A stretch of 64,000 nucleotides of DNA from Acidobacteriota bacterium (GTDB taxonomy: Bacteria; Acidobacteriota; Terriglobia; UBA7540): positions 1 to 64,000 of the forward strand of contig SCRD01000012.1 in NCBI GenBank assembly GCA_004298155.1, in the 5' to 3' direction. Positions 25,488 to 34,499 of this stretch are shown piece by piece (within the stretch, counting starts at the first letter, position 1; every line of letters starts with the position of its first letter). The notes under the pieces are model-generated. The model was not told the DNA's origin, made no database searches, and was given only the letters and a program-made list of their open reading frames with translations. A program made the translations under genes and the position numbers.

Positions 25488-26999
25488 CTAGTTTCCTTTT
25501 AACTCTTTGAATCGAGGAACATAAATGTAAAAGCGATCATCTTTCCAGAGCTTTTCGGGGTCAGGCACATCCAGGGAGTTAATCACCTGGTAGGAACTCT
25601 TGATCGCTTCACGCGCAGACGGTGTCAGGTAGTAGTTCAGCCAGATGGGATCGGTTTCTGTCCGAAGGTCAAAGTCCAGCACGATCAACGAGAACCAGCC
25701 CGCCCGGATCTGATTAAGGAGATGCCCGTCAGGAACCACACCTCGTCGTGCAAGAAGTTCAGTCTGCAACAAATCGGAAAACGGAGTATCGAACCCTGAC
25801 TGTATCAAATCACCGCCTCTAAGACCTATTGCGCGAGCGTGCGGGGGAAAGTTTCGACGAAAGTAAGTTTGCACCGTCTCACACTGACCGACCGCGCTTG
25901 AATCTGGAGCTGGAGGCGTGTACCATTGGCCAGCAAACAGAGCAATTGCCATGAGAAGCATGACATCTACCGGGTAGGACGCTCTTTCGACCCGCTTTAT
26001 CACGAGAGCGGGGACGAGGACACTCACCATCAGAATAGATTCGAAAAAGTACTGGATAAAAGCTGTTTGTTTTCCAATGGTTGCAATCCCAAGCGCCACA
26101 GCGCAACAGAGATAACAAAGCAGCATTCTGTCCGGATGGGTCCGAAGATACTCAAAGGCCAGCAGTATGGCGACACCAAACATCAGCACAAAGACTAAGA
26201 GTCCGATTTTGAACTGATACCAGGAAAAAAGAGTTGCCTGGTAAAGGAAGAAGTGCCGCCAGAACTGCTGCCCGGGAAAGGCAATCCATTGGAAAAATCC
26301 CAGCAGACCAAAGCCAAACAGCGCTAACGCTCCCAGGAACTGTGCCAGCCGGGCATAGCTTTTTTCAAGGAAAAGAAAGACCATGACAGCTAGCGGCCCG
26401 GCAATATACTGAGGCTTGTAATAAAAACCAAGGCACATGAGAGGCGCGGCAAGGAGAATTGCCCTGCTGTTGCGGAATCTGTATGCTACCAGGAATCCCG
26501 CAAAGAATAAGAGCAGGGAAACGCTGTCTGAAAGCGCTGAAACGCCATGAAAAGTCACAACTCCATAAGATAAGAAGAAGAGAGGGCCCAGGAGCGCGGC
26601 CAGCCAGCTCCGCGTAATCCAGAATGCCAGCAGGCCGCACCCTGCTGCACACCCCAGAATAGCAAGCGCGGAAAGAAGCCGGAGTGGCGTATAGCTTGGT
26701 CTTTCAGGATGGATCAGACTCGATCCAATCAGGTAATACAGGGGCCCGTAGGTGGCGCCGGCAAACCCTTCATCCGATGGCGGCGCATAGATTGGAACTC
26801 CCTGCCCAAGTCGAGCGATTTCGGCCAGAGCGCAGCCTTCATAGCTCTCCTCGCCGGGGTAGGTGATTCGGGTTCGCCAGGATGAGATATTTCGAACAGC
26901 GAAAAAGCCGGCCAGGAGAAAGGCAGTAAGAACACAGGCAAGTCCCGCGCGGGATAATTTCTTTACGGTCTGCCGAGCCGTGAGTTCAGTGGTTGACAT
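25488..26999 (-). CDS. Multi-spanning membrane protein, GT39/GT-C glycosyltransferase-like
   Basis: 503 residues with an N-terminal helix and many further hydrophobic segments (LAALLGPLFFLSYGVVTF, IGLLVFVLMFGVAILLAF). A C-terminal soluble domain ends KLWKDDRFYIYVPRF. The first extracytoplasmic loop contains YPGEESYEGCALAEIARLGQ and YGPLYYLIGSSL. Acidic residues in this loop and the GPLYY motif recall GT-C enzymes (PMT/ArnT type) that use polyprenyl-phosphate sugars. The ATG at 26999 is preferred over a TTG at 27011. It differs from the four paralogues beyond the methyltransferase but lies in the same direction and probably the same transcript. Confidence 0.6.
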   Translation of the reverse strand: MSTTELTARQTVKKLSRAGLACVLTAFLLAGFFAVRNISSWRTRITYPGEESYEGCALAEIARLGQGVPIYAPPSDEGFAGATYGPLYYLIGSSLIHPERPSYTPLRLLSALAILGCAAGCGLLAFWITRSWLAALLGPLFFLSYGVVTFHGVSALSDSVSLLLFFAGFLVAYRFRNSRAILLAAPLMCLGFYYKPQYIAGPLAVMVFLFLEKSYARLAQFLGALALFGFGLLGFFQWIAFPGQQFWRHFFLYQATLFSWYQFKIGLLVFVLMFGVAILLAFEYLRTHPDRMLLCYLCCAVALGIATIGKQTAFIQYFFESILMVSVLVPALVIKRVERASYPVDVMLLMAIALFAGQWYTPPAPDSSAVGQCETVQTYFRRNFPPHARAIGLRGGDLIQSGFDTPFSDLLQTELLARRGVVPDGHLLNQIRAGWFSLIVLDFDLRTETDPIWLNYYLTPSAREAIKSSYQVINSLDVPDPEKLWKDDRFYIYVPRFKELKGN

Positions 27000-27037
27000 A
27001 GGATCCAGCAAGGTGTGAGGCGGTCTCAGGGTCGCGA

Positions 27038-27856
27038 CTACGAATCAGCCTTCTTCTCACCCCACATCACTACGTTCCACGCCAGCCAGCGGATACCCGG
27101 AATTCGTGTGAGCAGAACATCCGCGGAGCGGAGAGGCAGCCACCAGCGAAGGCCCTTTTCACTTTCGTGGGTGATCCGCTTCCAGTAGCGGTCGCGGTTT
27201 GGATGTACGTGGTCTTTTAGATAGTACTTTGCAAACAGCGCAAGAGATGCAATCCAGAATTCGCGATGTCCGAAATTTGAGAAGTACTCACTGGCGAGCT
27301 TTACATCGGCACGGGTCAGGGGCCGCTCGTCTGGCGTTCGTACTTCCGTGGCCATCCTCCGGTACATATTAATCGCTGGATTGTAGGCAAGCGGGTCGTA
27401 GGAGAAGAAGCGCCCGCCGGGTTTTAGAACGCGGCGGATCTCATCGAACATTTTATTTCGGTCCTGCACATGGTGAATGGCATTCGCTATGTAGACGATA
27501 TCGTAGCTCTCCTTGGGGACGTTTAATTCCTCAGCCACGGACACAACGCCTTTGAGCTCCACCCCGAACCGCTTGCCCAGGTTCAGTGATGTCTCAACCA
27601 TTCCAGGTGAGATGTCGAGTGCGGTAACGTCCGCGCCCTGCAGCGCAAAATACACAGAAGATTCGCCAAGGCCGGAACCGATGTCAAGCAGCCGCTTGCC
27701 GGCCAGCGGCCCCATCAGCTTCAGGATAAATCGGTTCTCAACCGCGGTTGGCCCTTCGAAGGACTCGCGCACCAGCACGTCATCGGGGCGGGTGCTTCCT
27801 GCCCAGGCGTCATGAAAAGCGGCTTCGCGGTCATGAGTCATTGCGTCAGGTGTCAT
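27038..27856 (-). CDS. Class I SAM-dependent methyltransferase
   Basis: 272 residues. The SAM-binding motif I is LLDIGSGLGESSVYFALQGA, followed by VTALDISPGMVE, YDIVYIANAIHHV and the RRVLKPGGRFFSYDPLA post-motif. The C-terminal ~100 residues are basic and contain FGHREFWIASLALFAKYYL, a possible membrane-associated amphipathic region. The start codon overlaps the stop of the upstream membrane-protein gene by one base (TGATG), so the two are translationally coupled. The substrate is unknown; context suggests a sugar, lipid or peptide in the surface-modification module. Confidence 0.85.
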   Translation of the reverse strand: MTPDAMTHDREAAFHDAWAGSTRPDDVLVRESFEGPTAVENRFILKLMGPLAGKRLLDIGSGLGESSVYFALQGADVTALDISPGMVETSLNLGKRFGVELKGVVSVAEELNVPKESYDIVYIANAIHHVQDRNKMFDEIRRVLKPGGRFFSYDPLAYNPAINMYRRMATEVRTPDERPLTRADVKLASEYFSNFGHREFWIASLALFAKYYLKDHVHPNRDRYWKRITHESEKGLRWWLPLRSADVLLTRIPGIRWLAWNVVMWGEKKADS

Positions 27857-29445
27857 CAGCTCGCTCCTGCGTTTGCCCTGGCGGCGCAGGAATTCGTGCC
27901 AGATTGGATTTGCGATGGATCCTGTTTGGCGCCTGGTTGGAGCAGCCGGTTCCTGACGAAAATCGAGCTGATTGGATCTTTATAGATCTCTTTCCAGTCA
28001 GCGCGCGCGCGAAGCAGCGTAGCCAGGGGACTTCCATGTTGAATCATGCACGAGTTGATATGGTAGCTTTGCAAGATAGCAAGAGCGTCGGGATGGATAT
28101 CCTGGATACTGATGCAATCCGCGAACACGCCTGCCTGCTCATAGAAATCGCCACGGCCATCGATGAAAACCTTGTGCTCCGGTCCCAAAGCCCAGAGCAG
28201 ATAGCCTCCAAATCCATAATCGTTGTACATGGGTCCGGGCACAAAATTCTGCCGCAGATAGTCGACCGCCGCAACAGGGAAGTTGCTGGCCACCCGCTTA
28301 ACAAGCTCCTTTCGGGTCGGGATTCCCAATCCTAGGCCCAGAATAATCAGAATAATGAGTACCGCATTGACCACGGGCTTGTCGTTTTCCGGCTCGTAGG
28401 CGGGCGCCCAGCGCGCCAGGACGGAAGCGGCCACGGGCGCGAAAACCAGCGCGAACAATATAACAAAGCGCGTGTGAACACAGGTCATATAAGCCGTGAA
28501 CAGGACCAGGAAGAGTTCTTCCACCCGATACGTGAACCGGTACGTAACCTGGGCCAGCAGAAAGGCGAGGAGGAGGGCCAGCATTACCTTTGGCTCCCAC
28601 TGGCTGAAATTTAACGGCAGCCACTCCTGGATGTGCGCCGACTGCTGAGGGAAAAACAGTGCCTTCTCGATTGGAAAAATGAAAGCCTGTCCTCCAAAGG
28701 GCGTGAAAGGAAGCGCCACGCAGCCCAGCAGGAATACAATCTCGAGATGAATTCGCTGGCGCGGCCGCCAGGGTTCCATCGTAAGGCCGCCAGCCGTAAA
28801 GGGGACCAGGCCAGAAATCCAATAGAGCCCTACAACACAGAACCCGAGGATGAATGAGCCGTGGGTGTTGACCCAGACCAGGAAAAGTGGAGGCAGGACC
28901 CAGAGTGATTTCTGCAAGCCCTGCTTGTAGCGCTCCAGGCAGATGAGCGTGATGAGCAGGAAGATATATCCCAGTAACTGGGGGCGGAGCGTAAAGCACA
29001 TTCCGGCCAGTGGGATAATCATGACCGTGGCGGCCATGGCCGCCTTGGAATTGCGGCTTCGCAAGGTGGCGTAATAGTACGTAAGAACGAGGATGGCGCT
29101 GGTCAGCACAAAGAGCAGGACATGCAAGCCTCTGAGCGCAGCAATTTTATATGCAAGCGCCAGCACAACTTCACCCAACCACTCAAAAGCCAATGGAGGA
29201 TTCCCGTAGGCCGTAAACGAGTAGATGTCAGCCTTAAGCCAATGCCCTGTGAGCAGAATTTGCTGGCCGAGTTTCAAATGCCACCACGTATCCGGCTCCA
29301 GCCGGAAGGTGGGGAACATGATGACTGCGTTGAGAGTAACCAGCAGGGCTCCCATCAGCACGGGGAACGAAAAACATTTGCACAGGCCCAGTCGCAGCCC
29401 TGAGTGTTTTTGGTCTTGAGCTTGAACCATGGTTTCTGTTGCCAT
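27856..29445 (-). CDS. Tandem GT-C-like membrane protein, paralogue 4
   Basis: 529 residues and about ten membrane helices. It shares with its three upstream neighbours EPDTWWHLKLGQ in the first outer loop, FEWLGEV, TLRPQLLGYIFL, WVNTHGSF and VFIDGRGDFYEQAGVFAD. It also shares a C-terminal soluble segment ending in IFVRN. An Asp in the first loop followed by an aromatic/His cluster is typical of GT-C glycosyltransferases, but I do not recognise a named family and the activity is unproven. It is coupled to the methyltransferase by a one-base overlap. The ATG at 29445 has a weak ribosome binding site. Confidence 0.75.
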   Translation of the reverse strand: MATETMVQAQDQKHSGLRLGLCKCFSFPVLMGALLVTLNAVIMFPTFRLEPDTWWHLKLGQQILLTGHWLKADIYSFTAYGNPPLAFEWLGEVVLALAYKIAALRGLHVLLFVLTSAILVLTYYYATLRSRNSKAAMAATVMIIPLAGMCFTLRPQLLGYIFLLITLICLERYKQGLQKSLWVLPPLFLVWVNTHGSFILGFCVVGLYWISGLVPFTAGGLTMEPWRPRQRIHLEIVFLLGCVALPFTPFGGQAFIFPIEKALFFPQQSAHIQEWLPLNFSQWEPKVMLALLLAFLLAQVTYRFTYRVEELFLVLFTAYMTCVHTRFVILFALVFAPVAASVLARWAPAYEPENDKPVVNAVLIILIILGLGLGIPTRKELVKRVASNFPVAAVDYLRQNFVPGPMYNDYGFGGYLLWALGPEHKVFIDGRGDFYEQAGVFADCISIQDIHPDALAILQSYHINSCMIQHGSPLATLLRARADWKEIYKDPISSIFVRNRLLQPGAKQDPSQIQSGTNSCAARANAGAS

Positions 29446-29508
29446 AAAGAGTTGCCTGACTGCAAGTGCTAAAGCCCGCGCTTCAGGGCCTCAATTTAAT
29501 ATCCTGTT

Positions 29509-31071
29509 CTAAAGAGCCTTCCCTTCAGCGGCGGTTCCTGCTGTGTGAGTTGTTGTGGCGGCCTCATTCTGTCCTCGAACGAAGATCACGCTCAGCTTGT
29601 CTCTGTAGACTTGTCTCCAATTGCGGCTCGCAGCCAGCAAAGTTGCAAGAGGACTGTCCTGAAGGATCAGACAGGAATTGATCTGGTAACTTTGTAGCAC
29701 AGCCAATGCATCCGGTTTGATATCAATCACGTCCATGTAGTCCGCGAAAACACCGGCCCCCTCGTAAACATCGCCGCGGCCGTCGATAAAGACCTTGTGC
29801 TCGGGAGCCCTCGTCCAGACCAGGTAACCACCAAAGGCGTATTCGTTGAACATGCGGCCTGGAGGAGTATGGTCGCGAAGATAGCGGACAGCCTGCACAG
29901 GATATTCACTGGTGATATGCTCCTGCAGCGTAGCCTGCGATGGCATGTACCAAACAAACGCTGCGACTGCCGCGAGAATAAGAACAGCATTGAGTGCGTA
30001 TTTATCTACACGCGGATCATAGCCAGGCATCCAGCGTGAAAGAACGGAGGCCGCAAGGGGCACAAAGACGATGGCATACAGGATCGCAAATCGGGAGTGT
30101 ACAAATGTCAAGTAGGCAATCAGGAAGAACAAGGCTAACTCTTCCAACCGGTACCGCAAACGGAAAGTAATATTCGCCAGAATGAACCCAGCCGCGAGAA
30201 TCAGTAGCAACTTGGCTTCCCAGAAACTAAAGTTTAAGGGCTGCCATTCCATGACGTCGGCGAAATTGACTGGCAGGGATGTCGCGACTTCCATGGGAAC
30301 GGTAGCCAATCGTGTACCGTAAGGCGTGATAGGAAGGACAGCCACGCTCAACAGGGTGACAAGTTCCAGATGGATCCGCTGCCTCGGCTCCCATTTAATT
30401 GCGTGAAGCCCGCCGCAGGAAAATTCGGTCAATCCGCTCAGCCAATACAATCCGATCACCATGAAGCCCAGCGTGAACGACCCGTGAGTGTTGACCCAGA
30501 GCAGGAAAATCGGAGGCAGCACCCACAGGTGTCTCTGCCTGCCCTGCCGAAACCTCTCCAGCAGGATGAGCGTAACGAGAAGAAGAATATAGCCAAACAA
30601 CTGGGGCCGAAGCGTAAAACACATCGCAGCAACCGGCAGAGTGACAGCGGTTGCAACGAATGCAGCCTTCGAGTTCCGGCAGCATAAGCTGGCATAATAG
30701 TACATGAGCACGACAAAGATGCTGGTTAATGTGATGAGCAGAATGTCCAGGCCGCAGAGCCCTCCCATGCGGTAGGCAAACGCCGTTGCGACTTCGCCGC
30801 CCCACTCATACGCGATGCGGGGCATTCCGTGGACTGTGAATGACCAGTTATCGACCGTTGGCCAATGCCCTGTACCGAGAATGGCCTCTCCGTACTTCAT
30901 ATGCCACCAGGTGTCCGGGTCCAGGCGCAGTGACCTCACTGTCACATAGCTTTCCCCCACAAGGACTGTGCCCAACAGAACCGGAAATGAAAAAACCTTC
31001 CGCAGCATGCGCAGAAAGGCCGACCTCTCCCCTCCCTTTTCCTGGATCGGAATCATGGTCTCTGTCGCCAT
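29509..31071 (-). CDS. Tandem GT-C-like membrane protein, paralogue 3
   Basis: 520 residues starting MATETMIPIQEK, nearly the same opening as paralogue 4 (MATETMVQAQDQ). Motifs are LDPDTWWHMKYGEAIL, AYEWGGEVATAFAY, TLRPQLFGYILL, WVNTHGSFTLGF and VFIDGRGDVYEGAGVFADY. The C-terminus ends SVIFVRGQNEA. The ATG at 31071 is used; a TTG one codon earlier is possible. Closest in sequence to paralogue 1, judging by shared WTVDNWSFTVHGMPR/WPTVDGWSFTVHGMPR-type segments. Probably cotranscribed with its neighbours; gaps are 63 and 30 bases. Confidence 0.75.
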   Translation of the reverse strand: MATETMIPIQEKGGERSAFLRMLRKVFSFPVLLGTVLVGESYVTVRSLRLDPDTWWHMKYGEAILGTGHWPTVDNWSFTVHGMPRIAYEWGGEVATAFAYRMGGLCGLDILLITLTSIFVVLMYYYASLCCRNSKAAFVATAVTLPVAAMCFTLRPQLFGYILLLVTLILLERFRQGRQRHLWVLPPIFLLWVNTHGSFTLGFMVIGLYWLSGLTEFSCGGLHAIKWEPRQRIHLELVTLLSVAVLPITPYGTRLATVPMEVATSLPVNFADVMEWQPLNFSFWEAKLLLILAAGFILANITFRLRYRLEELALFFLIAYLTFVHSRFAILYAIVFVPLAASVLSRWMPGYDPRVDKYALNAVLILAAVAAFVWYMPSQATLQEHITSEYPVQAVRYLRDHTPPGRMFNEYAFGGYLVWTRAPEHKVFIDGRGDVYEGAGVFADYMDVIDIKPDALAVLQSYQINSCLILQDSPLATLLAASRNWRQVYRDKLSVIFVRGQNEAATTTHTAGTAAEGKAL

Positions 31072-31101
31072 CAAAAAACTCTAAACAAAACGCTCTGCAC
31101 T

Positions 31102-32775
31102 TCAGGCGCCTGCACTCAGTATTTTGCGTTTTGTAATCTTGCCGTTCACCGCGGCGGCATTCCTGGGATTGAGTTCTGCGTTCTCACGTACAAAAATCGC
31201 GCTGATTCCATCCCGATAGACCTGTTTCCAGCCAGAGCTTGAAGCCAGCAGAGTTGCGAGCTGGTTATCGGGAGGAACCAGGCAGGACCTTACGTGATAT
31301 TTGCTCAAGAGCGGTTCCACATCAGGCTTAAGGGACATGATGGACATGTAGTCGGCAAGCACGCCTGAATATTCATAGATGTCCAATCTCCCGTCAATAA
31401 ACACCTTGCCCTCAGGCGTGTGGTTCTGGATCAGGTGCCCGCCCCAGAAAAAGTAATTGAACGTCGGCCCTAAATCAGGATGGGCAGCCAGATAGTGGAC
31501 AGCCCCTGTCGGCATCTCGCTCGCCAATTGCTGTTCCAGCCTGGCGCTGGAAGGGAAAAAGACGGCGATCCCGGCGATGATGAGGCCGATCAGCGCGAAA
31601 TTCAAAACAGGGTGGTCTTTAGTTTCCGCGTAAGGGGGAAACCACGGCGCGGTCAGCTCCGCCAGCAAGGGCGCAAAAACAGGTACGAAAAACACCATGA
31701 AACGCGCATGCATGACGGTTTCAGCCGTTGCTATCAGCAGGAGGGCAACATCTTCCAGCCGGATGCGAAATCGCCGCGCTATAACGAGGACCCAGAATGC
31801 GAAAAGCAATACGAGGAATAATTTTCCGTAGGATTCCGACAGGGCCAGAGGCTGCCATTCCTGGACAATCTGAATGATCATAGGCTGGGAGCCGGCCATT
31901 TCCAGCGGATAGGCGGCCAGCTGGGTTCCATAGGGTGTGATGATTGAGGCGATCAGACTGAGGAGAGCGATGAGTTCAAGCTGCCGCCGTTCACGCGGCG
32001 TCCATCGCTGGCCGTAGATATCGCCGAAATGGAGCTCCTTCAAACCGCTCAACCAGTAAATGCCCAGGACTCCGAACCCCAATATAAAAGTGCCATGCGT
32101 GTTGGTCCAGAGCAGGAAAATAAGCGGCAGGACCCAGATGCTCTTTCTGTGACCCTGGCGAAACCTCTTCAGCACAATCAGAGTAATAATCAGGAAAACG
32201 TATCCCAGGAGTTGCGGCCGCAGCGTCCATGAGATAGCAGACAGCGGCAGAAGCACCGCACAGGCTGCGAACGCCGATTTGGAGCTTTTGCTGCCGAGAT
32301 ATGCAAGATAAAAAAGACCCAGGATGATTGCACTGATGATCGCCAAAACGAGGACAGCCAGTCCGTGCAGGTTGCCCACCCGCCAGGCTAAGGCCATAAC
32401 GACTTCACCCAGCCACTCGTAGGCAATCCAGGGGCTTCCGTGCACGGTGAATGAGTAAATGTCGTGAGTCGGCCATATGTGGGTCCTCAGGATCAGGTTG
32501 CCCACTGTGACGTGCCATAGAGTATCGCTTTCCACCCAACGAAGCGACTGAGAGCCTGGCGTCAAGGCCTGATGAATGTTAGTGAAAGTCCCGACATAGG
32601 CGCCGCCAAGCAGTAATGCTGCGAGGAAAGCATGAAAGGAGAATACCTTTCTGAGGACATATCCGATGGTCAAGTCCCGCCGCGATGATGGAGCGTCCCC
32701 CAAACTGCTGACCGGGGCGGTCATGTGGCCGGCGGGCGAATCTAATGGGTCAAAGGCATCGTTTCGATTAATCAT
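31102..32775 (-). CDS. Tandem GT-C-like membrane protein, paralogue 2 (most divergent)
   Basis: 557 residues. It keeps the family plan, but several motifs differ. The first loop reads RWVESDTLWHVTVGNLIL (DTLWH rather than DTWWH), and the C-terminal motif reads VFIDGRLDIYEYSGVLADY rather than DGRGD. Other blocks are YEWLGEVVMALAWR, TLRPQLLGYVFL and WTNTHGTFILGF. The start ATG overlaps the upstream stop as ATGA, indicating translational coupling. Changes at otherwise invariant positions suggest a different substrate or a partner role. Confidence 0.75.
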   Translation of the reverse strand: MINRNDAFDPLDSPAGHMTAPVSSLGDAPSSRRDLTIGYVLRKVFSFHAFLAALLLGGAYVGTFTNIHQALTPGSQSLRWVESDTLWHVTVGNLILRTHIWPTHDIYSFTVHGSPWIAYEWLGEVVMALAWRVGNLHGLAVLVLAIISAIILGLFYLAYLGSKSSKSAFAACAVLLPLSAISWTLRPQLLGYVFLIITLIVLKRFRQGHRKSIWVLPLIFLLWTNTHGTFILGFGVLGIYWLSGLKELHFGDIYGQRWTPRERRQLELIALLSLIASIITPYGTQLAAYPLEMAGSQPMIIQIVQEWQPLALSESYGKLFLVLLFAFWVLVIARRFRIRLEDVALLLIATAETVMHARFMVFFVPVFAPLLAELTAPWFPPYAETKDHPVLNFALIGLIIAGIAVFFPSSARLEQQLASEMPTGAVHYLAAHPDLGPTFNYFFWGGHLIQNHTPEGKVFIDGRLDIYEYSGVLADYMSIMSLKPDVEPLLSKYHVRSCLVPPDNQLATLLASSSGWKQVYRDGISAIFVRENAELNPRNAAAVNGKITKRKILSAGA

Positions 32776-34364
32776 TTTCCAATGGACAAGGCGATTGCCG
32801 CCTTACGAACAAAGATATCGCTGACCCCATCCCTGTGGACTTCCTTCCAATCGTGACTTGAGGCCAGCAGGGCCGCAATGGGAGCATCTCTTTGGATCAG
32901 GCAGGTGTTGATTTGGTAACTTTGAAGGACCGCCATCGCTTCCGGTTTCAATTCCGTGACCGTTGCGTAGTCTGAGAAGACCCCGGCGTGCTCATAGATA
33001 TCGCCTCGCCCATCGATAAAGACTTCGCGCTCCGGCGCCAGTGACCAGACGAGGTAGCCGCCAAAATTGTAGTTGTTCAATATTCGGCCGGGTACGGGAT
33101 GCTGTTGAATGTAGCGGACAGCCTCAACGGGATAATCCTGGGAAATGCTTTTCTGCAATATGAGCTCCGAGGGCAGGAACAATATGAAGGCCAGAATTGC
33201 GAGGAAGGTGAGGGCAGCGTTTAGCGCATACTTGTCGTTTCGAGGATCGTAAGTGGGTGCCCAACGGACAAAAATCGAAGCCGCCAACGGCGCAAAGATA
33301 ATCGCAAACAGGATTGCAAAGCGAAAATGTACGAAGGTTGCGTATAGAACAATAAGGAAAAGCGAGAACTCTTCCAGCCGATAGCGGAATCGGAACGCTG
33401 CCTGGGCGACAAAAAATCCCAACACGAGAACCAGCAACAGCTTGGCCTGCCAGAAGTCTGTATTGATAGGTTGCCATTCAATGATATGGGAAAAATTGAG
33501 GGGCAGGGAACTTGCAACGCCAAAGGGAACAGCGGCCAATCGGGTGCCATAGGGCGTCAAGGGAAGAACCGCGACGCTTAGCAGAGAGACCAGTTCAATG
33601 TGGAGACGTTGCTCCGGCTGCCATCGGACAGCGTAAAGTCCGCCGACAGAAAAGTCTTTGAGCCCGGCTAACCAATAGAGCCCGAGTACCATAAAACCCA
33701 GCGTAAACGACCCGTGAGTATTGACCCAGAGCAGGAATACCAGCGGCAGAACCCATAAATGTTTCTGTTCACCCTGTCGGAACCGCTCCAGCGAGATGAG
33801 TGTTATGAGGAGAAAAATGTAGCCTAACAACTGGGGCCGGAGCGTGAAGCAAAGGACCGTCACAGGCAGCAGGACGAAAGTCGCAAAAAAAGCAGCGTGT
33901 ACGTTCCGGCAACGCAGCCAGGCAAAGTAGTACATCAAAATAATGAACGCACTGGTAAGTGTGATGAGCAGCACGTCCATTCCGCGCAGGCCGCCAAGCT
34001 TATAGGCGAGCGCGGTTAAGACTTCGCCGCCCCATTCATAGGCAACTCGCGGCATCCCGTGGACGGTGAACGACCAGCCATCAACCGTCGGCCAGCGGCC
34101 GGTTTGCAGGATTGTTTCGCCGTACTTGAGGTGCCACCAGGTGTCTGGGTCGAGGCGCAGCCCGCGCACGATTGCAAAGTTGGCTGCCACCAGTATGGCG
34201 CCAAGGAAAGTGGGAAACGAGAAGCACTTCTTCAGAAAGATGATGGCTGAAGACTGAAGGCTAGCTGGTGGAGGCAAATCACGATTCGAGCCCTCATGAT
34301 CATCTTGAGATGGAGGCCCGGTCCCAGGGTCCTCTTGAACTAAGATATGCGAATCTTGCGTCAT
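32772..34364 (-). CDS. Tandem GT-C-like membrane protein, paralogue 1 (first of the array)
   Basis: 530 residues from the ATG at 34364 (MTQDSHILVQEDPG). A TTG at 34436 would add 24 residues that do not align with the paralogues. A hydrophilic Pro/Ser-rich leader of about 45 residues precedes the first helix. Motifs: LDPDTWWHLKYGETIL, AYEWGGEVLTALAY, TLRPQLLGYIFL, WVNTHGSFTLGF and VFIDGRGDIYEHAGVFSDY. It follows the polyprenyl-phosphate glycosyltransferase gene by 135 bases and overlaps paralogue 2 by four bases. The natural inference is that the glycosyltransferase makes the lipid-linked donor these proteins use. Confidence 0.75.
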   Translation of the reverse strand: MTQDSHILVQEDPGTGPPSQDDHEGSNRDLPPPASLQSSAIIFLKKCFSFPTFLGAILVAANFAIVRGLRLDPDTWWHLKYGETILQTGRWPTVDGWSFTVHGMPRVAYEWGGEVLTALAYKLGGLRGMDVLLITLTSAFIILMYYFAWLRCRNVHAAFFATFVLLPVTVLCFTLRPQLLGYIFLLITLISLERFRQGEQKHLWVLPLVFLLWVNTHGSFTLGFMVLGLYWLAGLKDFSVGGLYAVRWQPEQRLHIELVSLLSVAVLPLTPYGTRLAAVPFGVASSLPLNFSHIIEWQPINTDFWQAKLLLVLVLGFFVAQAAFRFRYRLEEFSLFLIVLYATFVHFRFAILFAIIFAPLAASIFVRWAPTYDPRNDKYALNAALTFLAILAFILFLPSELILQKSISQDYPVEAVRYIQQHPVPGRILNNYNFGGYLVWSLAPEREVFIDGRGDIYEHAGVFSDYATVTELKPEAMAVLQSYQINTCLIQRDAPIAALLASSHDWKEVHRDGVSDIFVRKAAIALSIGK

Positions 34365-34499
34365 ATGAGGCTGAATTCCTGATAAAGCTCGAGGTGATCT
34401 GCCTGGGTAACGGGCGTGACGCATTTCCAGCGGCAAGAAAAGAATTCTAGGTTGAACGCCGGCACTCGATCATCCATGAAGCAAATCCAAAACCACGAA

